In this document: piece by piece, positions 41,748 to 51,547 of the stretch
How the letters are laid out: each line of letters begins with the position of its first letter
Position numbering within the stretch: the stretch's first letter is position 1
NCBI GenBank assembly: GCA_017458005.1
Contig: JAFTGH010000054.1
Coordinates: forward strand, 1 to 64,000
Direction of reading: 5' to 3'
Source of the DNA: Prevotella sp.
GTDB taxonomy: Bacteria; Bacteroidota; Bacteroidia; Bacteroidales; Bacteroidaceae
Length of the DNA: 64,000 bases
Notes under the pieces: generated by a model
Database searches by the model: none
The model's input: only the letters and a program-made list of their open reading frames with translations
Told to the model about the DNA's origin: nothing
Program-made: the position numbers and the translations under genes

Positions 41748-42347
41748 ATGAAGACATTTGCAAACCGCACTGACGAGGAGTTAGCCCTTCTCTATACTGC
41801 GGGAGATAATAAGGCTTTTGATGAGTTATTAGCAAGAAACCAGCAGAAGTTGTTTAATTATATCCTCTTCGTGGTCCGCGACCAAGAGGTTGCCAATGAC
41901 ATTTTCCAAGACACCTTCATCAAGGCGATTGTGAAACTGCAAGAGGGGAAATACGCCGACTCCGGCAAGTTCTCGTTCTGGCTGACCCGTATTGCCCATA
42001 ACATCATCATCGACAAGTTCCGTCGCACGAAGAGTGAGCATATCGTAGAACCGAATGCCGACAACGACCTGAGCCATCTGAGCAACGACGCCCTGACAGA
42101 AGGAAGCAGGGAGAGTGAGTATGTCAACGACCAGATCATGGATGACGTACGCCACCTGATGGACACCCTGCCTGCCGCACAGCGTGAGGTGGTGTACATG
42201 CGCTACTACCAAGAACTGTCGTTCAAGGAGATCGCGGAACTGACAGGTGTCAGCATCAACACGTCATTGGGACGTATGCGCTATGCCCTCATCAACATGC
42301 GACGCATGGCAAAGCAGCACCAGATCTTCTTGGATATGGAGATGTAA
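41748..42347 (+). CDS. ECF-type RNA polymerase sigma factor
   Basis: A 199-residue sigma-70 family protein with region 2 (NYILFVVRDQEVANDIFQDTFIKAI, FWLTRIAHNIIIDKFRR) and region 4 (LPAAQREVVYMRYYQELSFKEIAELTGVSINTSLGRMRYALINMRR). No anti-sigma gene is adjacent: the next gene, rpe, is convergent. It therefore looks like a stand-alone ECF or housekeeping-like small sigma factor of Bacteroidota, whose targets cannot be read here. Cytoplasmic. Confidence 0.93.
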   Translation: MKTFANRTDEELALLYTAGDNKAFDELLARNQQKLFNYILFVVRDQEVANDIFQDTFIKAIVKLQEGKYADSGKFSFWLTRIAHNIIIDKFRRTKSEHIVEPNADNDLSHLSNDALTEGSRESEYVNDQIMDDVRHLMDTLPAAQREVVYMRYYQELSFKEIAELTGVSINTSLGRMRYALINMRRMAKQHQIFLDMEM

Positions 42348-42359
42348 TCGAGATTCCGA

Positions 42360-43013
42360 TTATCGGGAAAGTCCCTTGAGGTCTTTGATAGTTTGTTCGG
42401 GATCAGCAGCCTTGAACACATAACTGCCACTGACCAGGACATCGACACCAGCCTTCACCAGACGTGGAGCCGTCTCGCCCTGTACGCCACCGTCCACCTC
42501 TATCAAGGTCTGACAACCTTTCTCGTCAATCATCTGACGAAGGCGTTGCACCTTCTGGATGGTGTTCTCAATGAACTTCTGTCCGCCAAAACCCGGGTTG
42601 ACGCTCATCAGCAGCACCATCTCCACATCGCCAAGGATATCCTCCAGCATCGAGACAGGCGTAGAGGGATTCAGTGTCACACCAGCCTTCATGCCTGCGT
42701 CGTGAATCTCCTGCACGGTACGATGCAGATGGTCGCAAGCCTCGAAGTGCACGTTCATCATCATAGCCCCCAACTTCGCCGTCTGCTTGATATACCGCTC
42801 GGGATGCACTATCATATAATGCACATCCAACGGTTTCTTACACAAGGAGGCAACAGCCTCCAACACGGGGAAGCCGAAAGAGATATTTGGCACAAACACG
42901 CCATCCATCACGTCAAGGTGAAGCCAGTCGGCATCACTACGGTTAATCATGTCGATGTCGCGGTCGAGATGAAGGAAGTCGGCAGCGAGCAATGAAGGAG
43001 ATACTTTCGTCAT
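42360..43013 (-). CDS. rpe: Ribulose-phosphate 3-epimerase
   Basis: A 217-residue TIM barrel with the family landmarks SPSLLAADFLHLDRD, LHLDVMDGVFVPN (metal-binding H/D), VHFEACDHL and MSVNPGFGGQKFIE. It interconverts ribulose-5-phosphate and xylulose-5-phosphate in the pentose phosphate pathway. Last gene of the long minus-strand operon, 10 bases after a possible 43-residue ORF and about 210 bases after fmt. All active-site blocks are present. Confidence 0.96.
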   Translation of the reverse strand: MTKVSPSLLAADFLHLDRDIDMINRSDADWLHLDVMDGVFVPNISFGFPVLEAVASLCKKPLDVHYMIVHPERYIKQTAKLGAMMMNVHFEACDHLHRTVQEIHDAGMKAGVTLNPSTPVSMLEDILGDVEMVLLMSVNPGFGGQKFIENTIQKVQRLRQMIDEKGCQTLIEVDGGVQGETAPRLVKAGVDVLVSGSYVFKAADPEQTIKDLKGLSR

Positions 43014-43023
43014 TTTCTTTATT

Positions 43024-43155
43024 CTAATTCAAACCTACTACCACACGGGTATTGTCATATTGTTTCACTGTTCTGTACATTCGTGCCACCTGTTTGATAA
43101 ACAGGATGGTTGACTCATGAGGCTGAATTAAGTTTTCTTGAGTAGAAATTTGCAT
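43024..43155 (-). CDS. Possible small protein (43 residues) between fmt and rpe
   Basis: An ORF on the minus strand from ATG 43155 to TAG 43024, ending 10 bases before rpe and in line with the operon. The peptide is mixed and plausible: an N-terminal QISTQENLIQPHEST, a hydrophobic-basic middle ILFIKQVARMYRTVKQY and an end VVVGLN. Codon choice looks like that of the neighbours, and it fills an otherwise unexplained 213-base gap in a tight operon. No domain recognised. A chance ORF remains possible. Confidence 0.4.
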   Translation of the reverse strand: MQISTQENLIQPHESTILFIKQVARMYRTVKQYDNTRVVVGLN

Positions 43156-43226
43156 AGGCAATATATTTAAATGTTCCTACTCTTGAAACGGACAGCCTTC
43201 ACGGTTTATTTTGTTATTAACATTAT

Positions 43227-44195
43227 TTATTTTATATGATACGACTCGATGTCTTTCACCCCGTTGAGGAAGTCACGAGCCGACATGCGTTTCTTACCGG
43301 CAAGTTGCAGTTCCACGATCTCAAGCCACTCGTCATGGGCTGCCACCCAGAGCGATTTCTGCTCGACTCTCAACTGCCCCTGCATCGAGGCGGCATGCCC
43401 CGTCTTACGGGTCTTATAGATTTTCAATACCGTCTCTTTCCCGTCAGGAGCCACCAGTGACGTCCATGCGCCAGGATAGGGACTCAGTCCACGAATGAAG
43501 TCATACACCTGCTTCGCTGTCTTCGACCAGTCGATCTCACAGGTCTCCTTGAAAATCTTGGGGGCAGCGCGCAAAGGACTGTCGGCGACATCCTCCTGTG
43601 CCATACTGGCAGGATGACCGTCAGCGGCAATGATCGCCTCAAGCGTCTTCAGGCAGATGTCGGCGCCAAGATGCATCAGTCCGTCGTAGACATACTCCAC
43701 ATCGGCATCGTCAGGGATATCGAAAGGCTGTTGCATGATGATACGTCCCGTGTCGATGTCATGGTCCAGGAAGAAAGTGGTCACTCCCGTCTGTGTCTCA
43801 CCATTGATCACTGCCCAGTTGATGGGAGCCGCCCCACGGTATTGTGGCAGCAATGCCGCATGGACATTGAAGGTACCATATTCCGGCATCGCCCACACCA
43901 CCTCGGGCAACATACGGAATGCCACCACGACCTGCAGGTTTGCCTGATAGGAGCGCAACTGCTCCACAAAGACCGGGTCTTTCATCTTCTCGGGTTGCAG
44001 GACGGGAAGTCCCTGCGACAAGGCATACTGCTTGACGGCAGACGGCTGCATCTCGGTCTGATGGCGACCTACAGGCTTATCGGGTTGCGTCACCACAGCC
44101 ACCACGTTATAGTCATTCTCCACCAAAGCCTGCAATGTCTCTACCGCAAACTCCGGTGTTCCCATGAAAACAATGCGCAAATCTTCTTTCTTCAT
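43227..44195 (-). CDS. fmt: Methionyl-tRNA formyltransferase
   Basis: A 322-residue enzyme: VFMGTPEFAV start, catalytic region FNVHAALLPQYRGAAPINWAV with the HxSLLPxYRG-type motif, and the Formyl_trans_C domain (LRVEQKSLWVAAHDEWLEI). It formylates initiator Met-tRNA using 10-formyl-tetrahydrofolate. Three bases after clcA, inside the minus-strand operon that also carries the translation factor prfC and tRNA-modifying tsaC. Normal length. Confidence 0.96.
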   Translation of the reverse strand: MKKEDLRIVFMGTPEFAVETLQALVENDYNVVAVVTQPDKPVGRHQTEMQPSAVKQYALSQGLPVLQPEKMKDPVFVEQLRSYQANLQVVVAFRMLPEVVWAMPEYGTFNVHAALLPQYRGAAPINWAVINGETQTGVTTFFLDHDIDTGRIIMQQPFDIPDDADVEYVYDGLMHLGADICLKTLEAIIAADGHPASMAQEDVADSPLRAAPKIFKETCEIDWSKTAKQVYDFIRGLSPYPGAWTSLVAPDGKETVLKIYKTRKTGHAASMQGQLRVEQKSLWVAAHDEWLEIVELQLAGKKRMSARDFLNGVKDIESYHIK

Positions 44196-44198
44196 ACT

Positions 44199-46004
44199 TT
44201 ACTCCTGACTAAAATCATGCACCATCTTACGATACATGCTATATAACCGTTTCCTGGAGACATAGCCCTTCAGATGACGGTCAACATCCAACACTGGGAG
44301 CCAGTCTGCCTGTGTTCGCTCAAAGGTACGCATCACCTCTGTCATCGAGGTATCCTCGTCGAGTACCGCCGCTGGCTCTGTCATCAACTGACTTGCCTTG
44401 AAGTGATGGTACAACTCTGTGCGGAACACCACATGACGTATCTTGACAATATTAATCTCACCTAACAATGCACCCGCGGCATCAGTCACTGGCAGCATAC
44501 TTTGACGGGAGCGACTGATCTTATGCACCATCTGTCCCAGTTCCATGTCCGGGTCTACCGCCTGATAGTCACGGTCTATCACAGAGTCCATACTCATCAG
44601 TGTCAACACGGCATGGTCGGTATGGTGGGTGATGAGTTTCCCCTGGCGGGCAAGTCGCATACCATAGATACTATGTGGCTCGAAGATAATAATCGTCAGA
44701 TAAGCGAACACCGACACTATCATCAAAGGCATGAACAGGTTATAGCCGCTCGTAATCTCGGCAATGAGGAAAATTCCAGTCAATGGGGCGTGCATCACAC
44801 CTGACATCACACCCGCCATCCCCAACAAGGCAAAATTCTTCTCAGGGACATAGACACCTATCTGATTGATATTCCACAGACGAGAGAAAAGGAAGCCTGT
44901 GAAGCAACCAATAAACAAAGACGGGGCGAAAGTACCGCCACAGCCCCCACCGCCATTGGTGGCGCTCGTGGCAAACACCTTTGTGAAGAGCACCAAGGCA
45001 AGGTATCCTATCAGGAACTCATGATGTCCATAGAAGAGGGAGTTGTCCAGTATCTGGTTCCAGTCTGCCTCCGTCTTGCCGTTCAACAATAAGTTGATGG
45101 CATGATAGCCCTCTCCGTACAGCGAGGGGAAGAGGAAGATGAGTGTACTCAGGATGACACCACCTATCAGCAGACGGACATAGGGCTTGTCCTTGAACTT
45201 GGCGAACATATCCTCACAGACATTCATCGTACGGATGAAATAGAGACTGATAAGTCCGCATGTCACACCCAGCAGAATGGTGGCAGGAACACGCTGCACC
45301 GTCCAGTCAGAATCCAGATGGAAGGAGAACAACACGGCATTACCACTAAATATATAGGTAAAGCATGTCGCCGTCACACAGGATATCAAGATAGGCAGCA
45401 ATGACGCCATCGTCAAGTCGATCATCAGCACCTCCAGAGTAAACACCAGTCCTGCTATCGGAGCCTTGAAGATACCAGCGATAGCACCTGCCGCGCCACA
45501 GCCCACAAGGGTCATCAGCGTCTTATTGTCCAACTTAAACAACTGTCCCAGATTACTGCCGATGGCAGAGCCTGTCAAGACAATTGGAGCCTCGGCTCCC
45601 ACAGAGCCGCCAAAGCCGATGGTGATGGCGGAGGCAATAACCGACGACCAACAGTTATGCGATTTCAACCTACTGCGGTTGGAGGAAATCGCATAGAGAA
45701 TACGGGTGATACCATGAGAGATATTATCCTTGACGATATAACGGACAAACAAGGAGGTCAGGTAGATACCGATGACAGGGTAGACCAGATACAGCCAGTT
45801 ATAACTCGTCACCGAGAACTGTCCAGTCAGCAGGGCTACAATCTGGTTGATCATGCCATGCAGCACGAAAGCGGCGACGGCGGAGAACACACCCACAAAG
45901 AAGGCGAGGACAAGTAAGAACATCTTGTCACTTACATGTTCCACCCGCCACTCATGCAGTCGCTGCACCCATGTCGGTCTGCTGATTTCCGTTGACTGGT
46001 CCAT
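44199..46004 (-). CDS. ClC-family chloride channel/transporter with CBS pair
   Basis: A 601-residue membrane protein: ClC core (residues about 25-440) with GGSVGAEAPIVLTG (gating glutamate) and GGGGCGGTFAPSLFIGC (GxFxP motif), followed by two CBS domains (about 460-600: MSMDSVIDRDYQAVDPDM; QLMTEPAAVLDEDTSMTEVMRTF) ending in KMVHDFSQE. ClC proteins move chloride, often exchanging it for protons; the CBS domains bind adenine nucleotides. The loop reads EAP rather than EGP, which I believe is usual in Bacteroidota. It sits between tsaC and fmt. Confidence 0.92.
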   Translation of the reverse strand: MDQSTEISRPTWVQRLHEWRVEHVSDKMFLLVLAFFVGVFSAVAAFVLHGMINQIVALLTGQFSVTSYNWLYLVYPVIGIYLTSLFVRYIVKDNISHGITRILYAISSNRSRLKSHNCWSSVIASAITIGFGGSVGAEAPIVLTGSAIGSNLGQLFKLDNKTLMTLVGCGAAGAIAGIFKAPIAGLVFTLEVLMIDLTMASLLPILISCVTATCFTYIFSGNAVLFSFHLDSDWTVQRVPATILLGVTCGLISLYFIRTMNVCEDMFAKFKDKPYVRLLIGGVILSTLIFLFPSLYGEGYHAINLLLNGKTEADWNQILDNSLFYGHHEFLIGYLALVLFTKVFATSATNGGGGCGGTFAPSLFIGCFTGFLFSRLWNINQIGVYVPEKNFALLGMAGVMSGVMHAPLTGIFLIAEITSGYNLFMPLMIVSVFAYLTIIIFEPHSIYGMRLARQGKLITHHTDHAVLTLMSMDSVIDRDYQAVDPDMELGQMVHKISRSRQSMLPVTDAAGALLGEINIVKIRHVVFRTELYHHFKASQLMTEPAAVLDEDTSMTEVMRTFERTQADWLPVLDVDRHLKGYVSRKRLYSMYRKMVHDFSQE

Positions 46005-46024
46005 CTGCCGTTATAACATTACTT

Positions 46025-46606
46025 TTATTTTCTGATAATAGCGACCTCGCCATTCTCCTTGAGTCGGATAATACTCGACGGGGTATGAGGCTTATGCTCC
46101 TGACGGCGGCTCCAACATACATAGTCGACAGCCTCCAGTAACTGCGGGTCAATGTCCTGATAGTTCTGAGCAGCAGGCTCTCCACTGATATTGGCGGAAG
46201 TGGAGACGAGTGCTTTCTGGAAACGGTAACAGAGTTCCTTGGAGAAAGGCTCTTGGGTGATACGGATGCCGATGCTGCCATCCTCCGCTATCAGGTTCTC
46301 GGCAAGGTTGATGGCACCATCCAATATCAATGTAGTGGGTTTGCTGCCACTCTCCTGCAAACTATCTATCAACTGCCAGGCGACTTCAGGCACTTTCCTG
46401 ACATAACGCTGCAAACGGGCATCACTGTCAACCAAGCAGATGAGTGCCTTAGAGTCATCACGCTGCTTGATAGCATATACACGTCTCACTGCCTCGGCAT
46501 TGGTCGCATCACATCCGATGCCCCATACCGTATCTGTAGGATAGAGGATCACCCCACCCTTCCGTAATACCTCAACGGCATTCTTGATATCTTCTTCGCG
46601 TGTCAT
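46025..46606 (-). CDS. tsaC: L-threonylcarbamoyladenylate synthase
   Basis: A 193-residue YrdC-domain protein: VLRKGGVILYPTDTVWGIGCDA, KQRDDSKALICLV, SIGIRITQEPFSKELC and TSANISGEPAAQNY. It makes threonylcarbamoyl-AMP for the t6A modification of ANN-decoding tRNAs. It has only the YrdC domain, not the longer Sua5 form. Its ATG overlaps the prfC stop by one base (TAATG), so translation is coupled. Confidence 0.94.
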   Translation of the reverse strand: MTREEDIKNAVEVLRKGGVILYPTDTVWGIGCDATNAEAVRRVYAIKQRDDSKALICLVDSDARLQRYVRKVPEVAWQLIDSLQESGSKPTTLILDGAINLAENLIAEDGSIGIRITQEPFSKELCYRFQKALVSTSANISGEPAAQNYQDIDPQLLEAVDYVCWSRRQEHKPHTPSSIIRLKENGEVAIIRK

Positions 46607-48192
46607 TAGAACTCACTGGTAAAATGGAACTTGATGTGTTTGAAATCCTCTTGCGCCATGGAGAGCACGTAACCAGAATCGGCAAGGAACACGTCACGTC
46701 CCTCCTTGTCTTTCGCCATATACTGGTACTTGCGCTTCTTGAAATTCTCCAACTCTTTGTCATCGTCACTCTCTATCCAGCATGCCTTATACAGATGGAC
46801 GGGCTCCCAACGACATTTCGCATTGTACTCATTCTCCAAACGGTATTGGATAACCTCAAACTGCAGTTGCCCCACCGTTCCGATGATCTTACGACCGTTG
46901 AACTGGTTGACGAACAACTGGGCGACACCCTCGTCCATCAACTGGTCGATACCTTTCTGGAGTTGCTTCGACTTCATGGGGTCGTCATTCTCTATATACT
47001 TAAAGAGTTCTGGCGAGAAAGAGGGCAAGCCACGGAAATGCAACTGTTCTCCCTCTGTCAAAGTATCTCCTATCTTAAAGATTCCATTATCGGGTAAGCC
47101 GACGATATCGCCTGGCCAAGCCTCATCAATGGTGCTCTTACGCTGTGCCATGAACTGAGTGGGTGAAGAGAAACGAAGCGTCTTACCCTGACGCACATGC
47201 AGATAGGGCTGATTACGCTGGAACTTACCACTACAAACCTTACAGAAGGCGATGCACGAACGATGGTTAGGGTCGATATTGGCGGTAATCTTAAAGATAA
47301 AGCCTGTGAATTTTGGCTCCTCAGGTTTCACCATACGCTCCTCCGCCTTCGTGTCACGAGGACTGGGGGCAATCTCTACAAAACAGTTCAGTAGTTCCTG
47401 TACACCGAAGTTATTCAATGCCGAGCCAAAGAAGACAGGAGCCACCTCGGCAGAACGATAGGTATTCACATCGAAGGCAGGGTACACACCATCCACCAAC
47501 TCCAAATCCTCACGGAGTTTAGCGGCATCCTGCTCCCCTACCCTTGCATCCAGTTCACTGCTGGCAATATCCACCTCCACTTTCTCTGTCACACGCTGTT
47601 TGTCAGGCGTGAACAGATCCAGTTTCTGCTCATAGATATTATAGACGCCCTTGAACTTGGCACCTTGGTTGATAGGCCATGACAGAGGGCGCACCTTGAT
47701 CTCCAACTCCTGCTCCAACTCGTCCAACAAGTCGAAGGGATCACGCCCCTCACGGTCCATCTTATTGATAAAGATGATGACTGGCGTGTTGCGCATACGG
47801 CACACATTCATCAACTTACGGGTCTGTGCCTCCACACCCTTGGCACCATCCACCACGATGATGGCAGAGTCGACAGCCGTCAGGGTACGGTAGGTATCCT
47901 CGGCAAAATCCTGGTGACCAGGCGTGTCGAGGATATTCACCTTATACTCTATATCTGAGCCACTGGGCGTATAGTCGAACTCCATCACTGAGGTAGACAC
48001 AGAGATACCACGTTGTTTCTCGATGTCCATCCAGTCGGAGGTCGCTGTCTTCTTGATCTTATTATTCTTGACAGCGCCAGCCACCTGTATCTGTCCTCCG
48101 AACAGCAGGAACTTCTCCGTCAGTGTTGTCTTACCCGCATCGGGGTGCGATATAATCGCAAATGTTCTTCTTCTCTCTATCTCCTGATTCAT
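46606..48192 (-). CDS. prfC: Peptide chain release factor 3
   Basis: A 528-residue GTPase close to the standard RF3 length. Motifs: SHPDAGKTT (G1), [10 protein letters not shown] (switch), DTPGHQDF (G3), NKMDREG (G4), all canonical, unlike the EF-G paralogue at 560-2719. The C-terminal half has the RF3-specific domain ([20 protein letters not shown]). RF3 recycles RF1/RF2 after termination. The ATG at 48192 is chosen because it overlaps the rfbD stop (ATGA); a start at 48228 would add 12 residues within rfbD. Confidence 0.96.
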   Translation of the reverse strand: MNQEIERRRTFAIISHPDAGKTTLTEKFLLFGGQIQVAGAVKNNKIKKTATSDWMDIEKQRGISVSTSVMEFDYTPSGSDIEYKVNILDTPGHQDFAEDTYRTLTAVDSAIIVVDGAKGVEAQTRKLMNVCRMRNTPVIIFINKMDREGRDPFDLLDELEQELEIKVRPLSWPINQGAKFKGVYNIYEQKLDLFTPDKQRVTEKVEVDIASSELDARVGEQDAAKLREDLELVDGVYPAFDVNTYRSAEVAPVFFGSALNNFGVQELLNCFVEIAPSPRDTKAEERMVKPEEPKFTGFIFKITANIDPNHRSCIAFCKVCSGKFQRNQPYLHVRQGKTLRFSSPTQFMAQRKSTIDEAWPGDIVGLPDNGIFKIGDTLTEGEQLHFRGLPSFSPELFKYIENDDPMKSKQLQKGIDQLMDEGVAQLFVNQFNGRKIIGTVGQLQFEVIQYRLENEYNAKCRWEPVHLYKACWIESDDDKELENFKKRKYQYMAKDKEGRDVFLADSGYVLSMAQEDFKHIKFHFTSEF

Positions 48193-49037
48193 AATCTCTC
48201 TATACAATCTCTCAAACTCTCCTCCCAATAAGGGATCTCGATACCATAAGTCTTTTTTATCTTTGTCTTATCCAATACTGAATAATGGGGACGATTTGCT
48301 GGTGTAGGATACTCTGCCGTATGGAGGGGCTTCACATGGCAAGTGGTTATCCCCGCAATGCGATGAATCGCCTTGGTGAAATCATACCATGAGATCACGC
48401 CCTCATTGGAGAAGTGATATACCCCAGGTACTATTCCTTTATTAACGGCAGTCATGATAGCGACAGCAAGGTCATGTGCATAGGTCGGCGTACCGATCTG
48501 GTCGAAGATAACACCCAGTTCCGGTTTCTCTTTTCCCAGGCGAATCATCGTCTTCACGAAGTTATTGCCAAAAGTGGAATACAGCCATGCCGTGCGAATG
48601 ACCATCGATTTCTCACAGAACTTCTGGACATTCAACTCACCAACCAGTTTGGTGCGACCATAAACACTGTTGGGACAAGTATCGTCGTCCTCCACATAAG
48701 GAGTGTGATGGGTTCCGTCAAACACATAATCAGTGGATATCTGTATCATCCAACCGCCACGACTGCCCACCGCCGAGGCGAGATAGGCTGGAGCCTCCGC
48801 GTTCAACTTGGTGCAGAGTTCCTCGTTCTCCTCTGCCTTGTCGACTGCGGTATAGGCGGCACAGTTGACAATACCGTCAATCTGATGCTCCTGCACAAAC
48901 TGTCTGATAGCGTCCACATTGGTGATATCCAACTCCTGTACGTCGGTATTAAACCAATGATGCTGGGGATTGTCCTTCTCCAGCAACTGCATCTCATTCC
49001 CCAACTGTCCGTTACAGCCCGTTATCAATATATTCAT
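48189..49037 (-). CDS. rfbD: dTDP-4-dehydrorhamnose reductase
   Basis: A 282-residue short-chain reductase: NAD(P)-binding [47 protein letters not shown] (catalytic Y and K) and [17 protein letters not shown]. It carries out the last step of dTDP-L-rhamnose synthesis. ATG 49037 is preferred over a TTG at 49046 that would overlap the previous gene. It sits in a mixed operon rather than beside rfbA; its stop overlaps prfC by 4 bases. Confidence 0.95.
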   Translation of the reverse strand: MNILITGCNGQLGNEMQLLEKDNPQHHWFNTDVQELDITNVDAIRQFVQEHQIDGIVNCAAYTAVDKAEENEELCTKLNAEAPAYLASAVGSRGGWMIQISTDYVFDGTHHTPYVEDDDTCPNSVYGRTKLVGELNVQKFCEKSMVIRTAWLYSTFGNNFVKTMIRLGKEKPELGVIFDQIGTPTYAHDLAVAIMTAVNKGIVPGVYHFSNEGVISWYDFTKAIHRIAGITTCHVKPLHTAEYPTPANRPHYSVLDKTKIKKTYGIEIPYWEESLRDCIERL

Positions 49038-49038
49038 C

Positions 49039-49584
49039 CTATTCAAATTCTAAGGGTTCTTGCTTATCTTTCAGGTAATAGTCATTCAGCATCCCGATAA
49101 AGGTGGATATCTCTTTCACAGCATGCTGGGTCTCCAAGGATATCTCTTTCTTCTGCAAGCGTAGCATCATCACACCATACAGGGAGTTGAAACAGGTCTC
49201 TATCTCGTTCTCCTCCTTGTTGGCACCATGATTGCGCAGTTCCACAATATAGGGTAATACCTTATAATACTCCGCATTATAGAAAGGAAACTTAGAACTG
49301 CCCAACAACTGGACATGCAACTCCTCCAACTGTTGCAGGACCACCTTATTAATCTGTATATGACCTTTCTCACGACATCCCTCCTCATTCATCATACGGA
49401 TGAGGTTGCCATACCAGTCAGCCTCATCCTCTTTCTGCTCGTCCGTATAGTCGAAACGGTCGATATACTCCCGACGGATACGGCTCAGCGAACAACCGAA
49501 GGCGCGGATGGTATCCTCCACCTGCCACATATACAGCAGATACTCCGCTATGTTCTTACGTCTTAACTCTTGTGCTATTAACAT
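49039..49584 (-). CDS. DUF4924 family protein
   Basis: A 181-residue, mostly helical protein starting MLIAQELRRKNIAEYLLYMWQVEDTIRAF, the opening I associate with the Bacteroidota DUF4924 family; function unknown. It lies 1 base before rfbD and 2 bases after the LysE-type gene, so the whole set is translated as a unit. A GTG at 49587 would add one residue and overlap the previous stop. No signal peptide. Confidence 0.8.
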   Translation of the reverse strand: MLIAQELRRKNIAEYLLYMWQVEDTIRAFGCSLSRIRREYIDRFDYTDEQKEDEADWYGNLIRMMNEEGCREKGHIQINKVVLQQLEELHVQLLGSSKFPFYNAEYYKVLPYIVELRNHGANKEENEIETCFNSLYGVMMLRLQKKEISLETQHAVKEISTFIGMLNDYYLKDKQEPLEFE

Positions 49585-49586
49585 CA

Positions 49587-50249
49587 CTAAAATCTCAACA
49601 GGTTTGTTGTCGTACCTAATAACATAATGATTGAGCCGATAATCACCGCGACACCAATAATCTGGTTGATGATGCGAATACCAAACTCATCAAACTTCGT
49701 CCGAATCTTATCCACCAACCACGTCAGCCCCCACCACCAAAGCAAGGCACCACCCACGATACTCATAAAGCCCACCAGCATCTCAAAGGGATGGTTAGGC
49801 AGGACAAAAGCAAACTGAGCGTACATCGCCAGAAAGAGGAAGACGATAAGCGGGTTAGAGAATGTCACCAGAAAGGCTGTCCATATATTGTACCACAGTG
49901 TGCCTTTCTGCTGTCCCGATTGGTGCATCTTTCGAGTTGGATCGGTATGATAGGTATAAAGACCGAAACACAACAACATGACGCTACCCACTATCTGCAA
50001 GTAGAAACGATTCTGGTCGTTCGTAATGAAATCCATGACGAACGACATACCGAAACCGGCAAAGCCCGCGTAAATGATATCACTCACGGCTGCCCCCAGT
50101 CCGGTGGCAAAACCATACCAGCGTCCTTTGTTCAGCGTTCGCTGCACACAAAGGATGCCCACAGGACCCATCGGGGCAGAGGCTATCATACCTATCAGCA
50201 TGCCCTTGAAGATGAAATCCAATATATTTATAGGTACGTGAAACGGCAT
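49587..50249 (-). CDS. LysE/RhtB-family amino-acid exporter
   Basis: A 220-residue protein with six predicted membrane helices and the LysE signature near the start: MLIGMIASAPMGPVGILCVQRTLNKGRWYGFATGLGAAVSD. The family exports amino acids or similar small metabolites; the substrate is unknown. It is the first gene of the long minus-strand operon and has a TAATTTTG box at 50258-50265, only a few bases upstream. Confidence 0.88.
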   Translation of the reverse strand: MPFHVPINILDFIFKGMLIGMIASAPMGPVGILCVQRTLNKGRWYGFATGLGAAVSDIIYAGFAGFGMSFVMDFITNDQNRFYLQIVGSVMLLCFGLYTYHTDPTRKMHQSGQQKGTLWYNIWTAFLVTFSNPLIVFLFLAMYAQFAFVLPNHPFEMLVGFMSIVGGALLWWWGLTWLVDKIRTKFDEFGIRIINQIIGVAVIIGSIIMLLGTTTNLLRF

Positions 50250-50257
50250 ATCGACTG

Positions 50258-50265
50258 CAAAATTA
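50258..50265 (-). promoter_or_regulatory. -7 box of the lysE-rpe operon (TAATTTTG)
   Basis: Minus-strand match 8 bases before the ATG at 50249, implying an almost leaderless mRNA if this is the promoter. Confidence 0.5.
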
Positions 50266-50328
50266 ATAAAATTACACGAAAAGCATCAGTTTTTTGACAT
50301 AAAACTTTGCTTTATCATGCTTTTTTCA

Positions 50329-50336
50329 TATCTTTG
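50329..50336 (+). promoter_or_regulatory. -7 box of the ROK kinase gene (TATCTTTG)
   Basis: Clear match with a 44-base leader to ATG 50381. Confidence 0.65.
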
Positions 50337-50380
50337 TGCCTGCTAAAAGTCTAACATTCAAAAATAATAAACTATAAATT

Positions 50381-51364
50381 ATGAACGACCAAGCAAACAT
50401 CAAGCCCTATGTAATCGGCTTAGACTTAGGAGGAACAAACTCCGTTTTCGGTATTGTAGATGCACGTGGCGACATCAAGGCAACAACGGCAATCAAGACC
50501 GGAGGTTATGAGAAAGTGGAGGATTATGTGAAAGCATCCGTGGAGGCACTGCAACCTATCATCGAAGAGGTCGGTGGTATTGAGAAGATCAAGGCAATGG
50601 GTATCGGAGCCCCTAATGGCAACTATTATAACGGAACCATTGAGTATGCCCCTAACCTTCCTTGGGCTCATGATGGTATTGTGCCTTTGGCAAAACTCTT
50701 CAGTGATTCTCTGGGTATTCCTGTCGCATTGACCAACGATGCCAATGCTGCCGCTATCGGTGAGATGGTATATGGTGTGGCACGTGGCATGAAGAACTTC
50801 ATCGTGATTACTTTGGGAACTGGAGTCGGCTCTGGTATCGTGGTCAACGGTCAGTTACTTTACGGTCATGACGGTTTTGCAGGTGAGTTGGGACATGTCA
50901 CGATGGTACGTGGCGCAGAAGGACGCAGTTGCGGCTGTGGACGTACTGGTTGCTTGGAGGCATACTGCTCTGCCACTGGTGTGGCACGTACAGCCCGTGA
51001 GTTGCTGAGTAAGACGGAACGTCCCTCTCTGCTCCGCGAGATGAATCCTGAGGAGATCACCTCTTTGGATGTCAGCATCGCAGCAGGAAAAGGCGATGAA
51101 CTTGCCAAGGAGATTTATGAGTTCACTGGCAAGATGCTGGGCGAGGCATGTGCTGACTTTGCCGCCTTCTCTTCTCCTGAGGCCTTTATTTTCTTCGGAG
51201 GCATGGTGAAGGCTGGCGATCTGATCATGGAGCCTATCAAGAGAGCGTATAATGAGCATGTGCTCCCTATCTTCCGCAACAAGGCTCAGTTCTTAGTGAG
51301 CGGTCTTGATGGCGCAGCCGCCGCAGTGCTGGGTGCCTCAGCCATCGGTTGGGAGATACAATAA
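50381..51364 (+). CDS. ROK-family sugar kinase (probable glucokinase)
   Basis: A 327-residue ROK protein: phosphate-binding GLDLGGTNSVFGIVD, the ROK signature with ELGHVTM and the zinc-binding CGCGRTGCLEAYCS, and the C-terminal FFGGMVKAGDLI. ROK kinases phosphorylate glucose or other hexoses with ATP; Bacteroidota copies are usually taken as glucokinase. There is no DNA-binding domain, so it is not a ROK repressor. Monocistronic, with a long imperfect hairpin downstream. Confidence 0.9.
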   Translation: MNDQANIKPYVIGLDLGGTNSVFGIVDARGDIKATTAIKTGGYEKVEDYVKASVEALQPIIEEVGGIEKIKAMGIGAPNGNYYNGTIEYAPNLPWAHDGIVPLAKLFSDSLGIPVALTNDANAAAIGEMVYGVARGMKNFIVITLGTGVGSGIVVNGQLLYGHDGFAGELGHVTMVRGAEGRSCGCGRTGCLEAYCSATGVARTARELLSKTERPSLLREMNPEEITSLDVSIAAGKGDELAKEIYEFTGKMLGEACADFAAFSSPEAFIFFGGMVKAGDLIMEPIKRAYNEHVLPIFRNKAQFLVSGLDGAAAAVLGASAIGWEIQ

Positions 51365-51374
51365 TAACACATCT

Positions 51375-51438
51375 ATCAAACAGAGATTATGAAAAGAGGT
51401 TGGTGCAGGACGCTACCAACCTCGCTTCATAATTTGAT
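51375..51438. repeat. Long imperfect hairpin
   Basis: Nested arms: ATCAAA/TTTGAT (51375-51380, 51433-51438), ATTATGAA/TTCATAAT (51386-51393, 51426-51433) and GAGGTTGGT/ACCAACCTC (51396-51404, 51415-51423). No T run follows, so it is a weak terminator at best. It sits between two convergent genes. Confidence 0.7.
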
Positions 51439-51547
51439 GTGATAAGTGAGTCTGGCAATTGCCGACAATGGCTTATCGAGGGCAAATATAGTACATAATC
51501 AGCAATATTGCAAATTTTTAACTATATTTTTTGCATTTTGCCACACT

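Noticed and set aside
42348-42375. Possible terminator between the sigma factor gene and rpe
   Set aside because: The CGATTATCGGG region gives only a very short stem and no T run.
44199-46004. Altered selectivity motif in the ClC protein (EAP for EGP)
   Set aside because: I believe this form is common in Bacteroidota ClC proteins and the gating glutamate is kept, so it is not notable.
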